DNA of 46,966 nt, taken from assembly GCA_015064665.1 (NCBI GenBank), contig SVRU01000008.1, forward strand, positions 1 through 46,966. The letters are read 5' to 3'. The position numbers were made by a program, and so were the translations under genes. Under the pieces are notes generated by a model, which was not told the origin of the DNA, did no database searches, and worked only from the letters and a program-made list of their open reading frames with translations. The DNA is from Oscillospiraceae bacterium (lineage in GTDB: Bacteria; Bacillota_A; Clostridia; Oscillospirales; CAG-272). The first letter of the stretch is position 1. Each line of letters opens with the position of its first letter. Below, piece by piece: positions 24,301 through 31,706 of the stretch.

Positions 24301-24847
24301 ATATAAATTGCTTCTTCACGCCCTCAAGCTTTTTAGTTAAGAACTTGAAAAGCAGCAAAAACAGCACGACGTTGCATGCTAATTGCGCCGCGTAAAAAGG
24401 AATACCGCGCAGATAATAGACACCGAAGCGGTGCCAGAAATTGTCGAAGAAGCCCGAAAACAGACCTATATCGACAAGCGACGTAAGAACGCCGAACCAT
24501 ATGGTAAGCACCGCCGCCGCCAAGGTGAAAACAATCCGATTTTTTATTTTGAGCCGCGCAAAAATCATAAAGACAAGAGCAACCAAAGGCCAGTAGAGGA
24601 AATATGAAACAACCCATGTTCCAAAACCGTATATAAGCGGCTCGATACATACGAAAACGAAAGCCGCCGCAACGCCCCAGATTCCGAAAACGTATCCGTA
24701 GAGTGCCAAAAGAATTGTAACAACCTCAATATTAGGCAAAAACATCAGTGCAAGCTTTGCACACTCAAGGGTAGCCGCCATAATACCCACAAGTGCGATA
24801 ATTTTTGCCGAAGACGTCCTTTTTGAACCTCTTTCAAAAAAGCCCAT
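24299..24847 (-). CDS. ECF transporter S component, probably for cobalamin or a precursor
   Basis: This small (182 aa) membrane protein has about five or six hydrophobic segments and a hydrophilic N-terminus (RGSKRTSSAKIIALVGIMAATLECAKLALMFLP), typical of the substrate-binding S subunit of energy-coupling factor importers. The ATPases and EcfT are not adjacent, as in group II systems that share a common energizing module. It sits 3 nt behind a DUF4430 lipoprotein gene, and both are downstream of a cobalamin-type riboswitch, so a corrinoid substrate is inferred. GGCTTTTTTG-type spacing upstream gives no strong ribosome site, so translational coupling is likely. The stop codon overlaps the 138-bp repeat. 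Confidence 0.8.
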   Translation of the reverse strand: MGFFERGSKRTSSAKIIALVGIMAATLECAKLALMFLPNIEVVTILLALYGYVFGIWGVAAAFVFVCIEPLIYGFGTWVVSYFLYWPLVALVFMIFARLKIKNRIVFTLAAAVLTIWFGVLTSLVDIGLFSGFFDNFWHRFGVYYLRGIPFYAAQLACNVVLFLLLFKFLTKKLEGVKKQFI

Positions 24848-24850
24848 CTA

Positions 24851-25339
24851 TCAATAGGATTCAAGACGGAAAAGAATAACCGTTCCGTCTTTTACAGTCA
24901 TAGACGAAAGTCCGACACCTGCATAAGTAAGTGTCATATCACCGTATTTCACGGTAGCGACCGTCGGTGCATATTCTGTCGGAACGGCAAAATCTGCCGC
25001 TTCCGAGGTGTAGAGCGCAATGAACTGATTCTTCGTTGCATCGGGATTAAGCGAACCTATTGAGGTTATGTAAGCTCCGTATCCTCCGCCCCACTGAACG
25101 TTATAATAAAGAGTGCTGCCCTCTCGGGATGCTTCGTACTCAAGCAGAGATATCGCACCCTCGTCGTGCTTTTCAAGCTTTGAGAGGTCAACGTCGTATA
25201 CCGTGTAATCATTTTCACCGTTTTCAACGACGATTTTTGCTGTGCCGGTTTCGGCAACGTCACCGCCAAGACAGGACGTAAGCGACGCCGCAATCATTAC
25301 GGCAACCAAGAGAATTGCTAAAAGTTTTGTTTTTTTCAT
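24851..25339 (-). CDS. DUF4430-domain lipoprotein, probable corrinoid-binding surface protein
   Basis: The N-terminus is a lipoprotein signal: a Lys-rich start, a hydrophobic stretch to residue ~19, and lipobox LTSC (Cys near 23). The mature domain (~35-162) looks like DUF4430, a fold related to the C-terminal domain of cobalamin-binding transcobalamin and intrinsic factor: VVENGENDYTVYDVDL, then VQWGGGYGAYITSIGSL and the closing LTYAGVGLSSMTVKDGTVILFRLES. DUF4430 proteins occur near corrinoid uptake genes. A cobalamin-type riboswitch lies upstream and an ECF S-component gene 3 nt downstream. AAAGGAG precedes ATG 25339. The ligand is inferred from domain and context. Confidence 0.82.
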   Translation of the reverse strand: MKKTKLLAILLVAVMIAASLTSCLGGDVAETGTAKIVVENGENDYTVYDVDLSKLEKHDEGAISLLEYEASREGSTLYYNVQWGGGYGAYITSIGSLNPDATKNQFIALYTSEAADFAVPTEYAPTVATVKYGDMTLTYAGVGLSSMTVKDGTVILFRLESY

Positions 25340-25367
25340 TTTTGTCTCCTTTACCCAAGACTGATTT

Positions 25368-25487
25368 TTATTATCCGGCAGGTCACCCGACTCAAGAGGC
25401 GGCCCTCAAATACGGTAATGGCTGTTGCGGCAGATTTGCACTGCTCTTCCCCTGCTTTCTGAAAGAAAACTCCTTTCAACTCGGACA
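25368..25487 (-). promoter_or_regulatory. cobalamin riboswitch
   Basis: The minus-strand leader carries GGGGAAGAGCAGTGCAAATC, matching the GGGAA...GGTGAAAATC core, then CTGCCGCAACAGCCATTACCG at the B12-box position, and GAGTCGGGTGACCTGCC, matching the downstream GTCAGGAxACCTGCC element. It lies between a strong promoter and the DUF4430 lipoprotein gene. Corrinoid binding is expected to reduce expression of the lipoprotein and ECF genes. The exact class and end points were not folded. Confidence 0.85.
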
Positions 25488-25493
25488 AGTATT

Positions 25494-25522
25494 ATTATAC
25501 ACCTAAAGTGGCGCAAAGTCAA
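25494..25522 (-). promoter_or_regulatory. promoter of the riboswitch operon
   Basis: TTGACT (25522-25517) and TATAAT (25499-25494) on the minus strand have 17-nt spacing and directly precede the riboswitch. Confidence 0.7.
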
Positions 25523-25543
25523 TTAACTTTTCAAACAAAAAAT

Positions 25544-25574
25544 GTGAGAATACTGCAAAAAACAACATTCTCAC
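25544..25574 (-). terminator. terminator after the MBL/GH39/PAP2 operon
   Basis: GTGAGAAT (25574-25567 on the minus strand) pairs with ATTCTCAC (25551-25544), followed by ATTTTTTG. The same stem also has a T run on the plus side. Confidence 0.8.
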
Positions 25575-25591
25575 TTTTTTATATTTCAATT

Positions 25592-26281
25592 TTAGATCTC
25601 AACCGTCTTGAACGGCTCAAGTATCATGGTGTCATCGAAATCAAATGCTTCGGGATCAAGATCGTCAAAAAGTCCGTAATGAACGGGAACGGCGCACTTG
25701 GCGTCTATCTCATATGCAAAGTCCGCGGCATCCTTGGCGTTCATATTATTGCCCTTGCCGTTTATCGGCAGAAACGCATAATCAACCCCGTCCTCAACAA
25801 GCTCAAGCACCTCGTCAATAACGTCATAATTATAGAGGGTGTCTCCGCTTACGTAATAGGTCCTCTCACCGTCGTCGAGAATAAATCCGACAGCCGTTCT
25901 ATCGGAATGCTCAGCGTGAACGGCATAAAAGGTCACGCCCCTCTCGCTCCATACAGAATGAGGGTTAAGCATTACGTAATTGTGCTCTCCTCCGTATTTT
26001 TTGAGCTTAAGAAAAGCATTTTCGGGAGCCATAAAGGTTATAGGCTTCTTTGCGCGAGAGATAAGAGCCTCGACAGTTTCGGGGTCAAGGTGGTCAAGAT
26101 GCTCGTGTGTTATAAGAATAACGTCAGGGGCTTTGTCAAGAAAACTCATATCAGCGGGAATTCTTCTGTTTTTTTCGGGACTGCGTTCGCCTACCGAATT
26201 TGAAAAATACGGATCAACCATAATCTTTATATTTTCGTTTTCAAAAAGCAAACCTGCCTGCGTAAGCCATGTAATTTTCAT
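25592..26281 (-). CDS. metallo-beta-lactamase-fold hydrolase (UlaG-like)
   Basis: This 229-residue MBL-fold enzyme carries the metal motif THEHLDHLD (HxHxDH), VSGDTLY (second metal Asp) and VPVHYGLFDD (last His), with MKITWLTQAGLLFE at the start; this is the UlaG/YtkL-like subfamily often annotated as UPF0173. Relatives act as lactonases or phosphodiesterases on small molecules. It is cytoplasmic, with no signal peptide. The start at 26281 is preferred because GAAAGGA lies just upstream; ATG 26296 overlaps that site. It follows the GH39 gene by 27 nt and closes a three-gene operon. The substrate is not predictable. Confidence 0.87.
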   Translation of the reverse strand: MKITWLTQAGLLFENENIKIMVDPYFSNSVGERSPEKNRRIPADMSFLDKAPDVILITHEHLDHLDPETVEALISRAKKPITFMAPENAFLKLKKYGGEHNYVMLNPHSVWSERGVTFYAVHAEHSDRTAVGFILDDGERTYYVSGDTLYNYDVIDEVLELVEDGVDYAFLPINGKGNNMNAKDAADFAYEIDAKCAVPVHYGLFDDLDPEAFDFDDTMILEPFKTVEI

Positions 26282-26308
26282 ATTTTTTCCTTTCATATAA
26301 TCTGCACG

Positions 26309-27661
26309 TCAGAAATTTTTTATAAGTGCTATAGTATTTTCGTTAAGAACAAACCTTCTCGGATTAAAATCGGTTTTGGTCATTAAATGCTCTTTATCAA
26401 TAACAAAAACCGAGAATCCGTCGCAAACATTTAACTCTACACTTGTTTCCTTGCCGATATTAGAGATAACAACAGCTTTTTTGCCGTCTTTTTTTGCCGC
26501 CATAGCATACACGCCCTCGCCCAAAACGGTGCACTCAGCCTCGTTTTCAAGAGCGTAAAGCTCACCGAAAGCCTTGAATGCGTAATATACGCAAGATGGC
26601 TCAAAGGTAACCATATCGTAAAAACCGGCGTATGCACTTGCGGCAACGTATCTTGCATCGTAATACATAAGCATATCCGTGCTCTTGCGTTGCATTACAA
26701 TCATAAGCGCCATAGCGTTAGCCGAAGCGTAAGAGGTGGCAATATTGACCGTTCTGTCGTGCGACAGGTTCCATTCATTAAGATGAGTTTCAATATCACC
26801 GAATCCGTAATCGTGAAGAACCTTATCAACAAAATCCGCTTCAACGGTAATCGTGTCAACACCGCCGTAGGTGTGCCAAGAAAAAAAGCCAATCGGAGAG
26901 TTGTGTTTTTTTATGTACTCCATAAAACCGAAGAAAAAGTTTACACGGTATTCTTCTTTCGGCCCGTTATATCGGCTTCCCTCTCGTTTTTCCACCGACA
27001 AACCGTATTTCTCGGGATCTGAAAATATTCCGTAAAATCCGCAAGCTGCATACCCGCCTATCTTAATTTTATCGCCGAAACAGCTTTTGAGATGCTTGGA
27101 CGCAACGTCATAGAGCTGGTAATACTGCTCTGCCGTTCCCGTCCACATTTGATTTTTGGCAGGGCTTTCTCTGTTTTCCGGCTCGTTCCAAATCTCCCAA
27201 TATTTTATGTCATAATAAAATCCGTCTGCCCAGCCCTCGTTATAATGCCTTATAATATGCTCACAAATTCTTGCCCATTTTCCGTAATCCTTTGGCGGAT
27301 GTATTCTGTAAGCCTTGATAAAGCTTTGATTTTCTATAGTAACTCCAAGTCTGAAATACGGTTTTACTCCGTACTTATCAAGCCCCTTGATAAGCTCATC
27401 AGTAAAAGCAAAATCATAGGACTCAGGAGAGTTTTCGTCCGCGTCAAAGTCTCTGAAAATGTTGGGAACGTCTACGTAACGATTTCCTCCGAAAGCGCCT
27501 CCTACGTCATGAAGCCTTGAAAAAGGAATATTCGCATCCTGCAGTATTTGTATGGGAGAAAAGTCCAATTTGGAAAATCCGCCTGTAAACGGAGGTTGTC
27601 CGACAGCGTGCATAGGCTTAACCTTAGCACGCACCTTTTCAAAATCAATCTGAATTTCCAT
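26309..27661 (-). CDS. GH39-like glycoside hydrolase
   Basis: This (beta/alpha)8-barrel glycosidase of clan GH-A is probably a beta-xylosidase or related exo-enzyme of family 39. The acid/base Glu160 is in YWEIWNEPE and the nucleophile Glu296 in THLNEWN. Upstream are LHDVGGAFGG and PYFRLG, which fit GH39. Length (450 aa) matches. There is no signal peptide, so it would act on imported oligosaccharides in the cytoplasm. The C-terminal ~75 residues look like a small beta domain. It lies 12 nt after the PAP2 gene and 27 nt before the MBL gene. No sugar transporter is adjacent, so the true substrate is unclear. Confidence 0.85.
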   Translation of the reverse strand: MEIQIDFEKVRAKVKPMHAVGQPPFTGGFSKLDFSPIQILQDANIPFSRLHDVGGAFGGNRYVDVPNIFRDFDADENSPESYDFAFTDELIKGLDKYGVKPYFRLGVTIENQSFIKAYRIHPPKDYGKWARICEHIIRHYNEGWADGFYYDIKYWEIWNEPENRESPAKNQMWTGTAEQYYQLYDVASKHLKSCFGDKIKIGGYAACGFYGIFSDPEKYGLSVEKREGSRYNGPKEEYRVNFFFGFMEYIKKHNSPIGFFSWHTYGGVDTITVEADFVDKVLHDYGFGDIETHLNEWNLSHDRTVNIATSYASANAMALMIVMQRKSTDMLMYYDARYVAASAYAGFYDMVTFEPSCVYYAFKAFGELYALENEAECTVLGEGVYAMAAKKDGKKAVVISNIGKETSVELNVCDGFSVFVIDKEHLMTKTDFNPRRFVLNENTIALIKNF

Positions 27662-27673
27662 CTCTATTCCCCT

Positions 27674-28153
27674 TTATATCAATATAATCCCGATGATTCC
27701 TGATATAATACCAATAATGCCTCCTGCAACAACGTCTCTTATGAAATGCATACCAAGTAGCACTCTTGCGACAGCAAGCGCTATACCGATAGCTATAAGC
27801 AAAATGCCAATCAAAACAGATACGCTAAAAGAAAGAGAAGCAATTGCAAACGCAGAAAAAACGTGGCGCGACGGAAACGACTGACCGCTTTTCCCCTTTG
27901 GCTTCACATCGTAGAAAGAATAAAGCTCGTACGGACGGGGCGCGTTTATCACCCGACGCACAATACTTACGATAAAAAACGGCAAAAGGAGCGCCAAAAA
28001 AAGCTTAAGAGCTGAAATCGGCTCGGCAAGATAGCAATGCAAAAGCATCGCGCCAAAAGAAAGCGCGCCGATTACGGTTGAGGCGTGTGAAATTATTTTA
28101 AACGATGCGCTTATTTTCTCGGAAGAATAAACGCGGAGAAGAAGCTTTTCCAT
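27674..28153 (-). CDS. PAP2-family membrane phosphatase
   Basis: The tripartite phosphatase signature is present: RVINAPRP (residues ~67-74), PSRH (94-97) and a GMHFIRD-type third motif (~139-145). Four to five membrane segments surround these. Short bacterial PAP2 proteins (about 160-200 aa) dephosphorylate phosphatidate-like lipids or undecaprenyl pyrophosphate, so a role in envelope lipid recycling is plausible. The protein is on the small side at 159 aa. GGAGG precedes ATG 28153. It is first in a three-gene operon with GH39 and MBL genes, an unexpected grouping. Confidence 0.87.
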   Translation of the reverse strand: MEKLLLRVYSSEKISASFKIISHASTVIGALSFGAMLLHCYLAEPISALKLFLALLLPFFIVSIVRRVINAPRPYELYSFYDVKPKGKSGQSFPSRHVFSAFAIASLSFSVSVLIGILLIAIGIALAVARVLLGMHFIRDVVAGGIIGIISGIIGIILI

Positions 28154-28178
28154 ACTGCCTCCAAAAATCTTTTTAATT

Positions 28179-28207
28179 ATTATACCATATTATTTATAAC
28201 AAATCAA
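28179..28207 (-). promoter_or_regulatory. promoter of the PAP2-GH39-MBL operon
   Basis: TTGATT (28207-28202) and TATAAT (28184-28179) on the minus strand are separated by 17 nt, 25 nt before the PAP2 start. Confidence 0.65.
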
Positions 28208-28230
28208 GAAAAATTGCTTACAATAAAGTC

Positions 28231-28264
28231 GGGGCATTGCAAACCGTAAAATCCGCAATGCCCC
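28231..28264 (-). terminator. terminator after the CocE-like gene
   Basis: GGGGCATTGC (28264-28255 on the minus strand) pairs perfectly with GCAATGCCCC (28240-28231), followed by GACTTTATTG. The T run is weak. Confidence 0.7.
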
Positions 28265-28303
28265 AAGCTTATTAAAATCGCTTTTTATTTGAGAGAACAG
28301 CTC

Positions 28304-29872
28304 TTACAAAACCGGAAGTTCCACATACGAGTTATCTAAAAACACGGTGTTTGTCGCGACTTTTGCCGAAGGCTGCTCGGAAAACAGTCCTTTGCGATTT
28401 GTGTGAGGAACGTAATAAGGATACGCAGACGAGGATATATCAATTCGGATTTTCTCTCCTTTTTTAACAGTGAAAGCATGCTCGTCAAAGGAAAAAGTCA
28501 TACGCAGGCGCTCGCCCGACTTATACTCTTTTTCAAAGTTTGAAATCTGATTTATATCGTCGCGAAGTCCGTAGTCGCCCTCAGGCTTGCAAATACTCAG
28601 CCTCATATAAAAGCAGGTATCCTCGCAATCGGACGAAACCTCAAGGCTTGCGCGGATTTTTCCTTTTATGCAGGTGTCTTCGCTAAATTCGTCGCTATAA
28701 AAGCTGATAATATCATATCTTGAATTAGGGCAATCCTGCCACGCAGCTCCTCCGAAATTACCCGAAAGTCCGCCCTTAAAGCTTGCGGGAGCATACGGAT
28801 TGTATTTATAAGTAACGCTTCCCTCTCCAAGTCCGATTTTCTTCACACGGGTTGCATCGTAAAAGACGTCAGAGTGCCACTTGTTATCGTATAGGCAGTA
28901 ATAAGTAACCTTGCCCGCATCAAACGGCGATTTGCATTTTCCTCTAATAGAGTCAAGCCAACGCGTCCTGTAATCCTCGAACGCTTCTGCGAGAATTCCG
29001 TTCTCAAAAGCATCGCCCGTGCCGCCATGACCGTACGGATGCACCGCAAGAGCCGAGAGCGAGCGTGTTTTTTCATCAAGACCGCGCCACATATCAAAAA
29101 CGCCGCCGGTGTAAATATCGTAAAATCCGGTTACGAGCAAAATCGGAATACCCGCGTTTTTTATGGCGTCGCGAGCCTCGGCGCCGCCAAACCTGGTAAG
29201 CCAGAAATCATCGTTTTTATCAGGATGCCGAAGAGTTTGGTCAAAATCCTCTGCGCACTCGCCCAAAACGGTTTTGGAAAAATCAGATAACGGAAGCAGT
29301 CTGAACGAATCAGTCGTATAGCTCTTATTCAGCTTGCTTTTCGCCTTATACATATTTACGTACCACCCGCCGAGCAATCCCATTTTGAAAAATCCGTTGC
29401 GGTAACTTATATTATAGCGCTCACAGTCCTGCACCTCAAGAACCGCGCCCTTTATATCAGAAGCAAAGGGAGCGGTAACGAAATGAACGGTTGCCGTGTA
29501 GCTTGCCCCGCAAAGATAAATTTCACCGTTATAAAACGGCTGTTCTCTTACCCAGCTTTGCAAAAACAATCCGTCCTCGCGCTCATAAATAAACGGTATA
29601 CAGTCACCGCTGCTTTTGCCTCTTCCTCGGCAATGCTGAAAAACTACCGCGTAGCCCGCTTTCAGATAGTTTGAAAAGGACTGGAGCTTTTTTTCGCAAA
29701 TTTCCGTTTCACTCATCGGCTCTTCCTTATCTACGTAAGGATTCCTATGAATAACTACGGGAAATTTTTCGCCCTCCTTTGGCAGGCATATTACGGTAAA
29801 AAGATCAATACCGTCTTTCTCCAGATATAAGTAATAGTATCTGTATTCGCCGTCATTTGAAATATTTATCAT
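28304..29872 (-). CDS. CocE/NonD-family serine hydrolase
   Basis: The protein (522 aa) matches the CocE/X-Pro dipeptidyl-peptidase S15 group. The N-terminal hydrolase core has HRNPY (oxyanion Tyr, ~42-46), HCRGRGKSSGD (~80-90), the nucleophile elbow LCGASYTA (Ser124), VTGFYDIYTGG (acid Asp) and VHPYGHGG (His). The C-terminal ~190 residues form the jelly-roll X-Pro non-catalytic domain, with DISSSAYPYYVPH typical of its end. Family members hydrolyse esters, acyl bonds or dipeptides. No signal peptide is seen. GAGGATATAGAT precedes ATG 29872. It is monocistronic, with its own promoter and terminator. Substrate unknown. Confidence 0.9.
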   Translation of the reverse strand: MINISNDGEYRYYYLYLEKDGIDLFTVICLPKEGEKFPVVIHRNPYVDKEEPMSETEICEKKLQSFSNYLKAGYAVVFQHCRGRGKSSGDCIPFIYEREDGLFLQSWVREQPFYNGEIYLCGASYTATVHFVTAPFASDIKGAVLEVQDCERYNISYRNGFFKMGLLGGWYVNMYKAKSKLNKSYTTDSFRLLPLSDFSKTVLGECAEDFDQTLRHPDKNDDFWLTRFGGAEARDAIKNAGIPILLVTGFYDIYTGGVFDMWRGLDEKTRSLSALAVHPYGHGGTGDAFENGILAEAFEDYRTRWLDSIRGKCKSPFDAGKVTYYCLYDNKWHSDVFYDATRVKKIGLGEGSVTYKYNPYAPASFKGGLSGNFGGAAWQDCPNSRYDIISFYSDEFSEDTCIKGKIRASLEVSSDCEDTCFYMRLSICKPEGDYGLRDDINQISNFEKEYKSGERLRMTFSFDEHAFTVKKGEKIRIDISSSAYPYYVPHTNRKGLFSEQPSAKVATNTVFLDNSYVELPVL

Positions 29873-29909
29873 ATCTATATCCTCGCTTTCGCTTTTTACC
29901 GTCAGTATG

Positions 29910-29938
29910 ATTATACCAAAATAGCTGTTTTTTGTAAA
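29910..29938 (-). promoter_or_regulatory. promoter of the CocE-like gene
   Basis: TTTACA (29938-29933) and TATAAT (29915-29910) on the minus strand are separated by 17 nt, about 37 nt before the start. Confidence 0.65.
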
Positions 29939-30012
29939 GGTTTATTTTAAAATAATATGTAATTTCAACGTAACCTTAAGCCACATCGTTGCCTGCTTGG
30001 CAAAAACGCAAA

Positions 30013-30041
30013 AGCGAGGGCTCAAAATACTAACCCTCGCT
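30013..30041 (-). terminator. terminator after the GlpA-like/FAD/DUF1667 operon
   Basis: AGCGAGGG (30041-30034 on the minus strand) pairs with CCCTCGCT (30020-30013), followed by TTTGCGTTTTTG. Confidence 0.8.
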
Positions 30042-30091
30042 CTTTTGGTATTTGGTTTTACGTGATTTATCAGATGAATAAAAACTATAAC

Positions 30092-30451
30092 TCAATTATT
30101 ACCGCTTGAGGTGGCAACAACGTCAACGCCGAGCGACAAAACGTTCTTTATTACAACGTCGCCTATCTTAACGTTTGCTCCGCCAAGCGTGCGGTTTATT
30201 TCGCGCATAACGTCAAAGACCCTCTCCTTCGGCACAGTGCCGGATGTCTTTACCGATATTATAGCGCCGCCCTCACACTTTACGGTTGACGTAACCGTCC
30301 TCATCGGGTGCGTACACTCGTTTTCGGCATAGGTTATTCCTCTTTTACAGCCGTAACCCGAAATATCCGAAATTTTCCCGTCCGTGTCAAACTTTACGGT
30401 AAGCTGACATCCGCGAGGACAAACTATACATGTTAAAATTCTCTCTTTCAT
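30092..30451 (-). CDS. DUF1667-domain protein
   Basis: This small Cys-rich protein (119 aa) begins with ILTCIVCPRGCQLTV and continues with GYGCKRGITYAENECTHPMRTVTSTV, the diagnostic DUF1667 pattern. Four or five conserved Cys residues suggest an Fe-S or zinc site. The family is always found beside GlpA-like and FAD/NAD oxidoreductases, where it takes the place of the GlpC subunit and presumably serves electron transfer. The start is ambiguous: GTG 30460 or ATG 30451, both next to the upstream stop; ATG is preferred. It is the last gene of a tightly packed three-gene operon. Confidence 0.85.
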   Translation of the reverse strand: MKERILTCIVCPRGCQLTVKFDTDGKISDISGYGCKRGITYAENECTHPMRTVTSTVKCEGGAIISVKTSGTVPKERVFDVMREINRTLGGANVKIGDVVIKNVLSLGVDVVATSSGNN

Positions 30452-30452
30452 A

Positions 30453-31706
30453 TCAGTCACCGAGTCCTATCTCTATTATTCCGCTGCCGATATCAAGCAG
30501 CATATCCCGTGTCAAAGTAACCGTTTCCATCTCGCCGGGAGCAAGCTTTTGCTTTTTCCGTGAAATAAGGCTCTTTCCGCCCGAGGTAACGACGACCTTT
30601 TTATCGCGGAAAACGTCCGCAACTCTGAAATAAATCTTGGTATCCTCCGCCGTCTTTATTTTCTGCGGAACGGTGTATCTTACCTTTCCGTCAGCCTTGA
30701 TTTCGATATCAAGCGGCTTTTCCGACTCGCCGCGAATAAATTTAACGGCAGCATTTCCCGCAATTACTGCCTCCTCCGAAACGTAGTCAACGAGGTCGTG
30801 GACGTGAAGCACGTTTCCGCAAGCGAAAACGCCGGGAATACCCGTTTCGCGTCTGCCGTCAACCACGGCACCGCCCGTCACTCTGTCAAGCGGAATTCCC
30901 GCACCCTTAGTCAGCTCGTTTTCGGGTATAAGTCCGCAGGACAAAAGAAGTGTGTCACAAGGAATGTATTCCTTGGTTTCGGGAATCGGGCGTCTGTTTT
31001 CGTCAACCGCGGCAATGGTTACGCCCGTAAGTCTGTCGCGGCCGTGTATATCCACAACCGTGTGACTTAATTTCAGCGGAATGTTGAAATCGTTAAGACA
31101 CTGTTCTATATTTCTTGCAAGACCGCCCGAGTAAGGCATAAGCTCGCAAACTGCCTTTACCTTTGCGCCCTCAAGCGTCATACGGCGCGCCATAATAAGA
31201 CCGATATCACCCGAGCCGAGAATTACAACCTCGCGCCCCGGCATATATCCTTTCATATTTACGAATTTCTGAGCCGTACCTGCTGTATAAATTCCTGCAG
31301 GGCGCACGCCTGCAATATTAAGAGCTCCCTTGGGACGCTCACGGCAGCCCATTGCCAGAATAACAGATTTTGCATCAATTATAAAAATTCCGCGCTCCTT
31401 ATTCATAGCGGTAACGCATTTGTTTTGATCAATGTCGATTACCATGGTGTCAAGCATAAAAGGAATTTCGTAATTCCTTACCATTTTTTCGTATCTGTAA
31501 GCATACTCAGGACCTGTAAGCTCTTCTCCGAATCGGTGAAGACCAAAGCCATTATGTATGCATTGGCGCAATATTCCGCCAAGAGCCGTGTCACGTTCAA
31601 GTATAAGAATGTCACGCTCGCCCGCCTCGTAAGCTGCAACAGCCGCCGCCATGCCTGCAGGACCGCCGCCGACGATAACGAGATTTTTTGTAAAACGCTC
31701 GGTCAT
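30453..31706 (-). CDS. NAD(P)/FAD-dependent oxidoreductase of the GlpA-associated module
   Basis: This is a pyridine-nucleotide-disulfide-type flavoprotein (417 aa). The FAD motif is VIVGGGPAGMAAAVAAYEAG near the N-terminus, and a second dinucleotide motif VVILGSGDIGLIMARRM near residue 165 binds NAD(P). GIPGVFACGNVLHVHDLVD is the closing FAD-binding ATG/GD segment. It lacks the redox CxxC of disulfide reductases and lies between GlpA-like and DUF1667 genes, an arrangement known for anaerobic glycerol-3-phosphate or 2-hydroxy-acid dehydrogenase modules. ATG 31706 overlaps the upstream TGA by one base and follows AAGGAG, so translation is coupled. The true substrate is not shown. Confidence 0.9.
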   Translation of the reverse strand: MTERFTKNLVIVGGGPAGMAAAVAAYEAGERDILILERDTALGGILRQCIHNGFGLHRFGEELTGPEYAYRYEKMVRNYEIPFMLDTMVIDIDQNKCVTAMNKERGIFIIDAKSVILAMGCRERPKGALNIAGVRPAGIYTAGTAQKFVNMKGYMPGREVVILGSGDIGLIMARRMTLEGAKVKAVCELMPYSGGLARNIEQCLNDFNIPLKLSHTVVDIHGRDRLTGVTIAAVDENRRPIPETKEYIPCDTLLLSCGLIPENELTKGAGIPLDRVTGGAVVDGRRETGIPGVFACGNVLHVHDLVDYVSEEAVIAGNAAVKFIRGESEKPLDIEIKADGKVRYTVPQKIKTAEDTKIYFRVADVFRDKKVVVTSGGKSLISRKKQKLAPGEMETVTLTRDMLLDIGSGIIEIGLGD

